Shown here piece by piece: positions 7,754 to 15,716 of a DNA stretch of 46,155 nucleotides. The stretch lies in the NCBI RefSeq assembly GCF_902493135.1, contig NZ_CABUOD010000037.1:1-46155 (forward strand). The letters run 5' to 3'. Numbering within the stretch: the first letter of the stretch is position 1; the number at the start of each line of letters is the position of its first letter. Both the position numbers and the translations under genes were made by a program. The notes under the pieces are model-generated. The model was given only the letters and a program-made list of their open reading frames with translations. It had not been told where the DNA came from and ran no database searches. Source of the DNA: an uncultured Parabacteroides sp. (lineage in GTDB: Bacteria > Bacteroidota > Bacteroidia > Bacteroidales > Tannerellaceae).

Positions 7754-8298
7754 GTGGAATATACGGACGGCGACGTTTTGACGTCCCGTCTACCTTTAGC
7801 GCCCGCCCGACGACGGACTTTGCGAAGGAAAATATCTTCAATGTGATCTCCAACCATATCGATTTTGAGGGATTGGACGCGCTCGACTTGTTTGCCGGGA
7901 CGGGAAGCATCTCTTTCGAACTGCTCTCACGCGAATGCCGGAGCGTGACGGCTGTCGAGAAGAATAATGCGCATGCTTCTTTTATCGCCAAAGTCGCCAA
8001 GGAACTGAAAACGGATTCGCTGACGCTGATCCGCGGCGATGTCTTCCGTTATCTCTATTCGGCTCCGGCTCAGCGTTTCGATTTCATCTTTGCCGATCCT
8101 CCTTATGCCCTGAAAGAGTTGCCCGAAGTGCCGGAACTGGTTTTCGAACGCGACCTGTTGCGGGATGGGGGAATCTTTGTGATGGAACATCCGAAGACAA
8201 ATGATTTCTCCGGGTTGCCCTATTTCTACCAGCACCGCGTCTACGGTTCGGTGAACTTTTCCATCTTTATCAAAGAAGGGGAGAAAAGAGGCGCATGA
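7741..8298 (+). CDS. rsmD: 16S rRNA (guanine966-N2)-methyltransferase RsmD
   Basis: This 185-residue SAM-dependent methyltransferase is expected to methylate G966 of 16S rRNA during 30S assembly. It has the N-terminal family signature RIISGIYGRRRF, the RPTTDFAKENIFN segment, motif I DLFAGTGSISFE (SAM binding) and motif IV FADPPY (catalytic, expected for N-methylation of guanine). Length matches the family. The true start is the ATG at 7741, where the family begins, although the frame stays open upstream to 7549 inside DUF3822. It overlaps the DUF3822 gene by 13 bp, and its 3' end overlaps the convergent cardiolipin synthase gene by 29 bp. Confidence 0.92.
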   Translation: MRIISGIYGRRRFDVPSTFSARPTTDFAKENIFNVISNHIDFEGLDALDLFAGTGSISFELLSRECRSVTAVEKNNAHASFIAKVAKELKTDSLTLIRGDVFRYLYSAPAQRFDFIFADPPYALKELPEVPELVFERDLLRDGGIFVMEHPKTNDFSGLPYFYQHRVYGSVNFSIFIKEGEKRGA

Positions 8299-9715
8299 AC
8301 GATTCGGCTATGCGCTGCTTGACCGGGCGCTTCAGCCAGCGTGACGGGACCAGCCGTTCGCAACTGTGCATGTCGTGCAGGAACACCTTCTTCATCTGCT
8401 GGGCGAAAGAAGGCTGGTAGACAAACGCGTTGATCTCGAAATTATGCTCGAAGCTGCGGAAGTCCATATTGGCGGAACCGATGCAGGTCAGTTCGTCGTC
8501 CGCCACCATCAGTTTCGAGTGCAGGAATCCCGGTTTATAGAAATAGACCTTGACGCCCGCCTTTACCATTTCATCAATGAAAGAGTGGGTCGCCATGTTC
8601 GCCGTACGGGTGTCCGAACGCTTGGGAAGCATCAGCCGCACGTCGACGCCTCCCAAAGCCGCTATCTGCAAAGCCTGGTTCAGTCCTTCGGTCGGAAGGA
8701 AGTAAGGAGTCTGGATAAATACATATTTCTTGGCGTTGGCAACCGTGAAGATGGCCGCTTGCAAGAGCGTACGCCATTGTCCGACGGGCCCGCTGGTGCA
8801 GATCTGCATGATGTTATCGTCCGAATAGACCGGAAGCGGCGGATAATAGATCTTCTCGTTCAGGAGTTTCTTGCTGACTACATACCAGTCGATCAGGAAA
8901 GCGGCCTGTAAACCGTGCACCCCTTTTCCGATGATCTTGAAATGCGTGTCCCGCCAGGTCCCCCAGCTGGTCCCTTTCGTATAGCGGTCTGCAATGTTCA
9001 TGCCGCCCATAAAACCGACTTTACCGTCTATGACCACTATTTTCCGGTGGTTCCGGTAGTTTACCTTGCTGGTGAAGACCGGGAATGCTACTTTCAGGAA
9101 AGCATGGACTTCGATGCCGGTATCCGACATTTCCTTGAAGAACTTGTCTTTCACGTTCCAGCAGCCCACATCGTCGTAAAGGACACGGACTTCGACGCCT
9201 TCTTGGGCTTTCCTTATCAAAAGTTCTTTGACCTTGTTGCCGACTTCGTCGTCGCAGAAGATATAATATTGAATATGGATATGATGGGTTGCTTGGGCAA
9301 TCTCTTCCAGCAGATCGTGGAACTTGTCTGCCCCGTTTGTGTAGATCGTAATGTCGCTTCCGTAGAGCAGGGACGACTGGTTGCTGTTGGTCAACAGTGT
9401 GACCAATGGCTGGTAGTGGGCCGGGACGGAACAGGTGTCTTGCGGGAGCTTTCCTGCCTGCAGACGTTTCATGATGCGTTTGTAGGTGCGCCGGGAGATG
9501 ATCCGTTGCTTCCGGTTATCCTGCCCGAAGAAGAAATAGAACAGGAGCCCGATACCGGGGGCAAGCAGCAACACGATCACCCAGGGGATCGTTTTCAACG
9601 GATTCCGGTTCTCCGTGATGATAACCAGCACCAATCCTAAAATGGTGACGCAGTATAATATGATGAATATTATACCTACTATCCACTGTATATGTATGTG
9701 TATGAGTGCCAGCAT
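8270..9715 (-). CDS. cls: Cardiolipin synthase (phospholipase D superfamily)
   Basis: This 481-residue inner-membrane enzyme condenses two phosphatidylglycerols to cardiolipin and glycerol. Two N-terminal transmembrane helices (about residues 8-33 and 42-64) precede a duplicated phospholipase D fold. The first HKD motif is NHRKIVVIDG with H223, followed by GFMGGMNIADRY. The second is LHSKLMVADD with H399, followed by CIGSANMDFRSF. Length is typical of bacterial Cls. The coding 3' end overlaps convergent rsmD by 29 bp. Upstream is a good promoter (TTTG-N20-TATCTTTA on the minus strand). Confidence 0.92.
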   Translation of the reverse strand: MLALIHIHIQWIVGIIFIILYCVTILGLVLVIITENRNPLKTIPWVIVLLLAPGIGLLFYFFFGQDNRKQRIISRRTYKRIMKRLQAGKLPQDTCSVPAHYQPLVTLLTNSNQSSLLYGSDITIYTNGADKFHDLLEEIAQATHHIHIQYYIFCDDEVGNKVKELLIRKAQEGVEVRVLYDDVGCWNVKDKFFKEMSDTGIEVHAFLKVAFPVFTSKVNYRNHRKIVVIDGKVGFMGGMNIADRYTKGTSWGTWRDTHFKIIGKGVHGLQAAFLIDWYVVSKKLLNEKIYYPPLPVYSDDNIMQICTSGPVGQWRTLLQAAIFTVANAKKYVFIQTPYFLPTEGLNQALQIAALGGVDVRLMLPKRSDTRTANMATHSFIDEMVKAGVKVYFYKPGFLHSKLMVADDELTCIGSANMDFRSFEHNFEINAFVYQPSFAQQMKKVFLHDMHSCERLVPSRWLKRPVKQRIAESFMRLFSPLL

Positions 9716-9754
9716 TCCGGATGTTTTTTATATCTGTCAGTATGTTGTAATTCG

Positions 9755-9786
9755 TAAAGATAGGAAGCTAAAACGGAAATAGCAAA
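9755..9786 (-). promoter_or_regulatory. Promoter of cls
   Basis: On the minus strand, TTTG (9786-9783), a 20-bp spacer and TATCTTTA (9762-9755) fit the Bacteroidetes -33/-7 architecture with one mismatch in the -7 box. They lie about 40 bp upstream of the cls ATG. Confidence 0.55.
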
Positions 9787-9840
9787 TGCAAAAGCTTTGT
9801 TTTTGTAAACCATATAAGGGAAACATTGTTCAATCTTTAC

Positions 9841-9848
9841 TACATTTG
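9841..9848 (+). promoter_or_regulatory. -7 element of the rhomboid gene
   Basis: TACATTTG exactly matches TAnnTTTG and ends 24 bp before the ATG at 9873. No convincing -33 box is seen. Confidence 0.55.
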
Positions 9849-9872
9849 ACGTCATTAATTAGAGAATAGACT

Positions 9873-10472
9873 ATGATTACTTATGTTATTATCGGGATCA
9901 CGGTTATCGTGTCCTATATCTGTTTCGGCAACCATGAGTTGTTCCGGAAGTTGGCTTTCATACCGTATCGTACCGTTCATAATAAGGAATGGTACCGGTT
10001 GGTCACGCATGGTTTCGTACATGCCGACATGACGCACCTGCTTGTGAATATGTTCACTTTCTGGTCGTTCGGGACGTATATGGAGCGTGCTTTCGGCTAT
10101 TTGGGGTTCGGTACGGGCAGCTATTTAGGATTGTATTTCGGCGGGATGGTCGCCGCTTCGCTGTATGACCTGATCCGCAGGCGGAATGATCCTTATTATG
10201 TATCGATAGGTGCTTCGGGAGCTGTATCGGCTGTCTTGTTCACTTCCATCTTCCTGGACCCGTGGGGAAAGATTCTGTTTTTTGCCGTACTGCCGATTCC
10301 GGGGATTGTCTTTGGCGTGATCTACTTGGCCTATTGCCAGTATATGGCGAAAAAGGCGGGGGATAATGTCAATCATAACGCCCACTTCTACGGAGCGCTT
10401 TACGGTTTGATTTATCCGGCGATATTGGAGCCTTCGTTGATCAAAAGGTTTTATTTGTCACTTTTCTCTTGA
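9873..10472 (+). CDS. Rhomboid family intramembrane serine protease
   Basis: This 199-residue polytopic membrane protein belongs to the rhomboid family, proteases that cleave transmembrane segments within the bilayer. The catalytic Ser is S115 in GASG (113-116). The catalytic His is H171 in the AHFYGALYG segment (170-178). The HLLVNM motif (55-60) supplies the conserved H55 and N59 near the oxyanion hole. Five to six hydrophobic helices are apparent. It is monocistronic. The stop codon abuts a large nested palindrome that separates it from the convergent gene. The substrate is unknown. Confidence 0.88.
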   Translation: MITYVIIGITVIVSYICFGNHELFRKLAFIPYRTVHNKEWYRLVTHGFVHADMTHLLVNMFTFWSFGTYMERAFGYLGFGTGSYLGLYFGGMVAASLYDLIRRRNDPYYVSIGASGAVSAVLFTSIFLDPWGKILFFAVLPIPGIVFGVIYLAYCQYMAKKAGDNVNHNAHFYGALYGLIYPAILEPSLIKRFYLSLFS

Positions 10473-10830
10473 AAGAAAAGTAACCAAAAGTTCAAGGCTG
10501 AATCTGCCTCGCTACTCCGTTTCCTTCGTTCGCTGTCGCGTCTGAAACTCGCTTCGCTTGGGACAGCAGACGCTCCGGGCGCTCACTCCGGTCACTTCGC
10601 TTAACGCTCGCCAGCTTAGGCCGGAAGTAGAGCCTGACGGCTCTTTGGGGATGGCCGATACCGACACCTATGTAGCAGGCAGTATCGGCCATCCCAAGAG
10701 AAAGCGGAGCTTTCTAAGAAAGGCCTAAGCGGACGGTCGTCAAGCGTAGCCTTTCCCCGGAGTAGCCTGGACGGTTCAGCCTTGATCTTTTGGTTACTTT
10801 TGGATCAAGCCAAAAGTAACGGATAAATCA
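10473..10830. repeat. Nested-palindrome repetitive element, about 350 bp
   Basis: The whole gap between two convergent genes is one hierarchical inverted-repeat structure. The outer arms, 10476-10519 and 10758-10801, are ~44-bp imperfect inverted repeats, both with AAAAGTAACCAAAAG and TCAAGGCTGAA in the same order on opposite strands. Further in, GCTTAGGCC near 10614-10622 pairs with GGCCTAAGC near 10722-10730. At the centre, GGGATGGCCGATAC (10648-10661) pairs perfectly with GTATCGGCCATCCC (10682-10695). No transposase or target-site duplication is evident. From memory, AAAAGTAACCAAAAG-type sequences recur in Bacteroidales genomes, but only one copy is in this window. MITE or REP-like origin is inference. 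Confidence 0.75.
10793..10820. terminator. Perfect hairpin at the edge of the repeat element
   Basis: GTTACTTTTGG (10793-10803), loop ATCAAG, CCAAAAGTAAC (10810-10820): an 11-bp perfect stem 11 bp beyond the stop codon of the minus-strand gene ending at 10831. It may stop or protect transcripts in either direction. There is no T-tract, so termination is uncertain. Confidence 0.4.
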
Positions 10831-13647
10831 TTAGAATCTTCCACCCGGAGGCGGCCCCATCGGACCGCCATGTCTCGGCCCTCTTCCGCCCGGTCCGGGC
10901 ACATCGTTCATGCTGGCTCCTCCTTTAAAGATACTGAAGCGGTAGATGAAGTGTACCATGAAGTAGCTACCCAATGTGTTGTATTCGGAATCCTGTGTAT
11001 AACTGGCGGTCACGCTGCGGGAGATGTTGCTGCGTTGTTTCAGGATATCGTATATCTTGAAACGGAGTGTCGCCTGGTTCCCTTTCAGGAAAGATTTGGA
11101 TGCAGAGGCGTTCCATAGTACTTCGTTTTGTTTGAACCCGTCTGAATAGCCGGAGTTGGTCGACCAGTTGATGTCGCTTTCCACCTTGAAGTCGAGAGGG
11201 AGATAGATCGTTGTCGTTCCGCCCACGCCGTAGTTGAAAGCGTTCAGTTCGCTCTGTCCCTGGAGTGAGTTCTGCGTCCCGTTGTAACGGATGTTACCGT
11301 TGAGTCCGAGGTCCAGGTAGTCGGAACGGAAATCGATTCCGGCGCGTTCCATCAGAATCAGGTTCTTGTTCGTATTCTTCTCCTCATTGATAAAACCGTT
11401 TTTGTTGGCATAAGAGGCCATTGTCATGGAGTTGATTGAGAACTTCCGGTTTTTGAACGGTGTGTTGAACAGGACGCGGATGTTCCCGTTGTAGTTCCCG
11501 TTTACGTTGTCGTAGGTTGTCATCTTCTTACCGGTATTGCCGATATAGGCGGACTTGTTGACGATGTCGTTGATTATATAGTTGAAATTCAACATCACCA
11601 TCAAAGCCGTTTGTTTGTCCGGCACGAATTTCTGGAAACGGACGAACAGATCGTTCGTATAAGTCGGCTTCAAATCCGGATTACCCATTGTCGTATTTAG
11701 CGGGTCGGAGATGTCGGCCACGGGTTGCAGTTGCGTCATGCTGGGCTGGCTGGTACGTCCGCGATAGTTGATGCGGAGGTTTGTCCGCTTGTCGAATTTA
11801 TAGTTGAAGCGGACCATCGGTGAAAGGTTCACCACGTTGCGCGACAGTTTGGAAAGGACCGTGTCGCCCACGAAGTTCTCGCTCGTGCTATGGGACGGGT
11901 CTACCGTCAAACCGACCGTGTAATCATATTTTGCCCGGACAGCTTTGAAGGCGAGGCTGACCTGCTGGTTGATGAAGTTGTTGCGGTAGCTCTTGCTGTA
12001 AGCCGTGTCCAATACATTATACTCTTCGTTTCCTTCTTCACGGGTGTAAGAGTTTTTCAGAGATTCCTGTTTGTTTTGCCGGATGCTGTAGGTGGCCTGG
12101 ATGAAGTTGTTGTGGCCGATCGGTTCTACCCAGGACAGATAAGCCCGGTAGTTGAACCCTTTGTTGTCGTAACGGAAACGCTGGTCCACCAGTTCGTTGT
12201 CCATGCCGTCCGCCATCATCAGGTATTCTGTGTTCGAATAGTTCAGTCCTTTATTATAGGAATCGCTTAGTCCTCCCGACAAAGATCCGCTGAAAACACG
12301 CCCTTCGCTGTTCAGCTTCCGGCTGAATTCCAGGCGGGCGTTGAGGTTGTACCCGCTTCCGTCGGAGAGATAGTCGGATTCGCCGATGTTGACCGTGTCG
12401 CGGTTTCCGCTCAGCGTGTTGAAGGTGCTCCCTTCGCGGCTATGGCTGTCGCTATAGCTGAAACTCGGACGGAAGATGATCTGGGTGAGCGAGTCCGGTT
12501 TCCATTCCATACGAAGGTCGGCAGCCACATTGTCGCTGCGCGTGTTGCTGTTGTTGTTTTCGTTGTAGAAGGAGGTGCTGTCGCCCGGTAGGATATTCTG
12601 CCTGTTGCTCTTGCTGATCGCGTCGTTGTCGGAATGAGAATAACGGAGGTTGCCCCCGACCGTCAGCTTCGGGTTAAACTCCTTACTGAAGTTCAGGCCG
12701 ATGTTGCCGGATGTCGTGATCCCGTTGCCGGCTCCTCCGCCCCGGCGTCCGCGTGGTCCGCCCATCCCTGAGAACATGCTGGAGGCAAGGTCCGAGAACC
12801 CCATATTGTTCGTGTTGTTGACGCCTCCCATCAAGGTCAGCTGGTCGTTGTTGATGAAGCGGTTCACCATGAAGTTCCCTTCGTACCGGTCTTCGCTGCC
12901 GTAGCCGGCAAAAGCGTTCCCGAACCAGCCCTGCTTCATGCCGGGCTTGACGGTCAGGTTGATGACAGTCTCCTCTTCCCCGTCATCGAAGCCGGTCATC
13001 TTGGCCATATCGCTCAGCTTGTCCAACACCTGTACTTTGTCGATCATTTTCGACGGCAGGTTCTTGGAGGCCACTTTCGGGTCGTCGGAGAAGAACTCTT
13101 TTCCGTCGATCAGTACCTTTTTGATCTCTTTTCCGTTGACCGTGATCTTCCCTTCGCTGTCCACTTCCACACCGGGCATCTTTTTCAGCAGGTCTTCCAG
13201 CGTGGAACCTTCCGTGGTCTTATAGGAATCGGCGTTGTACTCCATCGTATCGTTGCGCACGGTTACTTCCGGCGCTTTCCCGACCACGACAGCTTCGCCC
13301 AATAGGATCGATCCGTCGGCAAGTGCGAGTTTGCCTAATTTGACAGGATTGGTTTTCCCTGTGATGCGCAGGGGTTGGTAGAGCGGATCGAATCCGACAA
13401 ACGACACGTGCAGCAAGTAGCTGCCGTTCTTAATGTTCTTGAGTACGAAACCTCCGTTGCGCGATGTGGCGACTCCTCCGATCATGGAGCTGTCTTTGAC
13501 GCTTAGCAAACGGACCGTTGCTTGTTCGATCGGTTCATTGGTCCCCTCCTCAATCACCGTTCCGGTGATGTCTACACCTTTTTGTGCATATGCAGGCATA
13601 GTCAACAGAATTAAAAACAGAATAAAAAAATACCTTCCCGATTTCAT
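10831..13647 (-). CDS. Outer-membrane beta-barrel protein with carboxypeptidase-like N-terminal domain
   Basis: This 938-residue protein has a signal peptide (about 1-21, ending AYAQ). A carboxypeptidase regulatory-like beta-sandwich follows (about 25-110, VDITGTVIEEGTNEPIEQAT), then a plug-like region (about 125-225, with VVVGKAPEVTVRND and VLIDGKEFFSDDPK) and a long outer-membrane barrel (OMP_b-brl_3 type). It is shorter than SusC, has no SusD partner, and lacks the STN domain. The extreme C-terminus after the barrel is a Gly/Pro-rich tail (starting GGASMNDVPGPGGRG), which is odd because outer-membrane proteins usually end in an aromatic barrel strand; it does still end in Phe. An ECF sigma gene lies 116 bp upstream in the same direction, so the two may be co-transcribed. 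The ligand is unknown. Confidence 0.8.
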   Translation of the reverse strand: MKSGRYFFILFLILLTMPAYAQKGVDITGTVIEEGTNEPIEQATVRLLSVKDSSMIGGVATSRNGGFVLKNIKNGSYLLHVSFVGFDPLYQPLRITGKTNPVKLGKLALADGSILLGEAVVVGKAPEVTVRNDTMEYNADSYKTTEGSTLEDLLKKMPGVEVDSEGKITVNGKEIKKVLIDGKEFFSDDPKVASKNLPSKMIDKVQVLDKLSDMAKMTGFDDGEEETVINLTVKPGMKQGWFGNAFAGYGSEDRYEGNFMVNRFINNDQLTLMGGVNNTNNMGFSDLASSMFSGMGGPRGRRGGGAGNGITTSGNIGLNFSKEFNPKLTVGGNLRYSHSDNDAISKSNRQNILPGDSTSFYNENNNSNTRSDNVAADLRMEWKPDSLTQIIFRPSFSYSDSHSREGSTFNTLSGNRDTVNIGESDYLSDGSGYNLNARLEFSRKLNSEGRVFSGSLSGGLSDSYNKGLNYSNTEYLMMADGMDNELVDQRFRYDNKGFNYRAYLSWVEPIGHNNFIQATYSIRQNKQESLKNSYTREEGNEEYNVLDTAYSKSYRNNFINQQVSLAFKAVRAKYDYTVGLTVDPSHSTSENFVGDTVLSKLSRNVVNLSPMVRFNYKFDKRTNLRINYRGRTSQPSMTQLQPVADISDPLNTTMGNPDLKPTYTNDLFVRFQKFVPDKQTALMVMLNFNYIINDIVNKSAYIGNTGKKMTTYDNVNGNYNGNIRVLFNTPFKNRKFSINSMTMASYANKNGFINEEKNTNKNLILMERAGIDFRSDYLDLGLNGNIRYNGTQNSLQGQSELNAFNYGVGGTTTIYLPLDFKVESDINWSTNSGYSDGFKQNEVLWNASASKSFLKGNQATLRFKIYDILKQRSNISRSVTASYTQDSEYNTLGSYFMVHFIYRFSIFKGGASMNDVPGPGGRGPRHGGPMGPPPGGRF

Positions 13648-13763
13648 AACTTTTGTTTTATCTTATCTGATATTAAGTACGAAAAGATAGACGCGGAAGT
13701 TTTCGGGAAGTTTAATAAGGTTTGGTGTGATTTTAATTTATTAACGAATTTGGAAATGCGCTT

Positions 13764-14318
13764 TTATCCCAGGATGTTTATCAGAAGCGGGAGATAATCT
13801 TTCAGTTTAAGGCGGAGTATCTTAAGTGCCTGCGATATCCTGTACTCGACGGTTTTTACCGATATTCCGAGCTTTTCGGCAATCTGCACATTCGTCTTTT
13901 CCCCGAATCGGCTCATGGCAAATGTTTCCCGATAGGTTTCGGGCAGGTTCTCGATCGCTTTCTGTATGTTTTCCGTCAGTTCATTCACGAAATAGTAGTC
14001 CGGATCTTCAAACTGGTCTTTTATCTTCTCATAGATCTGGTTATGGATACGTTCGTGATACAGGTTTTTCCTGATCGCATTGAGGCAACGGTGCTTGGTG
14101 GAGATAAACAGATAAGATTTCAAGGACGTCTCGATCACAAGATTTTCCCGTGTCTCCCAGAGAAAAAGCATCAACTCCTGCACAAGCTCTTCCGAATCAT
14201 CATCGGAAATATACTGGGACGCATATTCGCAAAGGGGGGAGTAATACTTGATAAACAGTTGTTTGTAAGCATTTTTGTCTCCTTGTTGTAGTTGGGTTAT
14301 TAAGTTGTTATCGTCCAT
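13764..14318 (-). CDS. ECF-type RNA polymerase sigma-70 factor
   Basis: This protein of about 184 residues carries sigma-70 region 2 (about 12-80, LFIKYYSPLCEYASQYI and ELVQELMLFLWETR) and region 4 (about 120-175, LPETYRETFAMSRFGEKTNV then a helix-turn-helix with VKTVEYRISQALKILR). It is of the Bacteroidetes expansion type that pairs with FecR anti-sigma factors. I start it at 14318 (MDDNN). An ATG 36 bp further upstream lies inside the exact -7 box TACCTTTG (14352-14359) and so cannot be on the transcript. It is divergent from the FecR gene at 14502, an unusual arrangement since sigma and anti-sigma genes are mostly co-directional. It probably controls PUL 1. Confidence 0.88.
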   Translation of the reverse strand: MDDNNLITQLQQGDKNAYKQLFIKYYSPLCEYASQYISDDDSEELVQELMLFLWETRENLVIETSLKSYLFISTKHRCLNAIRKNLYHERIHNQIYEKIKDQFEDPDYYFVNELTENIQKAIENLPETYRETFAMSRFGEKTNVQIAEKLGISVKTVEYRISQALKILRLKLKDYLPLLINILG

Positions 14319-14351
14319 ACCCTTTCCTTTTAGATTTTTTATCTCTTTGCA

Positions 14352-14359
14352 CAAAGGTA
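14352..14359 (-). promoter_or_regulatory. -7 element of the ECF sigma gene
   Basis: The minus strand reads TACCTTTG, an exact match to TAnnTTTG, placing the transcript start near 14345. This excludes the upstream ATG at 14354 and fixes the start at 14318, preceded by a purine-rich AAAGGAAAGGG. Confidence 0.65.
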
Positions 14360-14501
14360 AAAAATAATAAAACTATTTTGAACCTATGAGCAGGTTCTTT
14401 CCTGAAAACTTTAGCAAAAGTATCATTGACATATATTTTTTTTGCAAAAACTGTATTTTTTGTTTAGGGTATGGTTTATGCGGGTTTGTCGTATATATAG
14501 A

Positions 14502-15560
14502 ATGGAAATCGGTAAAGAACATATAAACGGAATAAATCCTGATTTTACTTTGCTCTTCAAATACTTTAGAGGTTGGGCGACGGGAGAGGAAGGAAAGCGT
14601 GTGGTAGATTGGATGCGGGTTTCAGAAGAAAATGAGAAAACCGCATTACAGACAGCCCGTATTTTTTATACATCTCAGACACGTGAACGAATTCTTTCCC
14701 GAAATTCTATCGAGGCTTACAAGATGGTTCAAAAGCGTATAGATAAACGTAAGAAAAATAGAAGGTTATACCGAATTTCTATTGTTGCGGCGTGTTTTAT
14801 AGGACTTTTGGTTATGTCGACGGCTATTTCTTTTTCGTTGTGGAAGTCTTCTGTATTGGTTCCGCAGCAGATAACGGTCTGTGCAAATAGAGGTGTGCGG
14901 ACAAGTCTTGATTTACCGGATGGTTCGATTGCCTATTTGAATTCGGGCAGTACGCTATCTTATCCTTCTTCGTATGATGAAAAGGAGAGGAAGGTGATGC
15001 TTGTCGGTGAAGCTTATTTCTCAGTAAAACATGATCCGGAACGCCCGTTTATTGTGAGTGTCTCTCATGACCGCTTGAAAGTGAAGGTGCTCGGGACGGA
15101 ATTTAATGTTCGGGCTTATGAGAAAGAGGAGGTTGTACAAACGACTTTGGTTTCCGGTGCTGTTGATATAGTAATGGAAGAAGAGGAGGGAAAAACAAGT
15201 GAAAGAAATTTGTATCCGTCGGAAAAAGCTGTTTATGATTTAACGGATAAGACTTTGGAAGTTATGAATGTTGATGTTGAAAATGAGATTGCTTGGAAGG
15301 ATGGACGTTTGGTATTTAAAGAAACGCCTTTGCCCGAAGTCTTGAGGTGTTTGGCTAATTTTTATAATGTCGATTTTAAGGTGATGGATCCGGTGCTTGA
15401 TTCGTATCGCTTTACCGGTACTTTTAATAATCGGCAGTTACCGCAGGTTTTAGATTATCTTAGGATTTCTTCCCGGATTGATTATTCGATAAAACGAATG
15501 GAAATGGATGACAGTCTGTCCGAGCAACGGGAACAGGTTGTGCTTCGCAGGATAAAATGA
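14502..15560 (+). CDS. FecR family anti-sigma factor (PUL 1)
   Basis: This inner-membrane anti-sigma regulator of about 352 residues has an N-terminal cytoplasmic segment (about 1-90), a single transmembrane helix (about 92-114), and a periplasmic FecR domain (VRTSLDLPDGSIAYLNSGST, GEAYFSVKHD, VKVLGTEFNVRAY). The C-terminal DUF4974-type domain (VFKETPLPEVLRCLANFYNV) resembles an STN fold and is expected to contact the receptor's signalling domain. The ATG at 14442 would add 20 residues that do not fit the family, so 14502 (MEIGKEH) is preferred. It is followed 156 bp later by an STN-bearing SusC. With the divergent ECF sigma at 14318 this forms a complete trans-envelope signalling set. Confidence 0.87.
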   Translation: MEIGKEHINGINPDFTLLFKYFRGWATGEEGKRVVDWMRVSEENEKTALQTARIFYTSQTRERILSRNSIEAYKMVQKRIDKRKKNRRLYRISIVAACFIGLLVMSTAISFSLWKSSVLVPQQITVCANRGVRTSLDLPDGSIAYLNSGSTLSYPSSYDEKERKVMLVGEAYFSVKHDPERPFIVSVSHDRLKVKVLGTEFNVRAYEKEEVVQTTLVSGAVDIVMEEEEGKTSERNLYPSEKAVYDLTDKTLEVMNVDVENEIAWKDGRLVFKETPLPEVLRCLANFYNVDFKVMDPVLDSYRFTGTFNNRQLPQVLDYLRISSRIDYSIKRMEMDDSLSEQREQVVLRRIK

Positions 15561-15716
15561 TAATATGATGTTTAACTTAAATTTAATGCTTATGAAATAA
15601 ATGAACTGATAATGAATGAGAGAACGGCAGAAAAATAGATATGGATTTTTCTCGTCAAATTAATTAATAATCTGGATCTCCGGATTTAATTTAATCTTAA
15701 ATCAATAATTACAAGT

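Noticed and set aside
8366..9640. Two plus-strand reading frames of about 181 and 241 codons
   Set aside because: Both are antisense to the cardiolipin synthase gene with its two HKD motifs, and neither has recognisable domains or start signals.
10492..10692. A 66-codon minus-strand frame in the nested palindrome element
   Set aside because: It is a by-product of the inverted-repeat structure. There is no start signal or protein-like composition.
10473..10830. Insertion sequence
   Set aside because: Inverted arms are present, but there is no transposase ORF and no visible target-site duplication, so it is called a repeat element only.
14319..14354. Longer N-terminus for the ECF sigma factor
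   Set aside because: The upstream ATG lies within an exact -7 promoter box, so it would not be transcribed from that promoter, and the extra residues do not fit the family.
13764..15560. A broken or frameshifted sigma/FecR locus
   Set aside because: Both genes are intact with all expected domains; only their head-to-head orientation is unusual.
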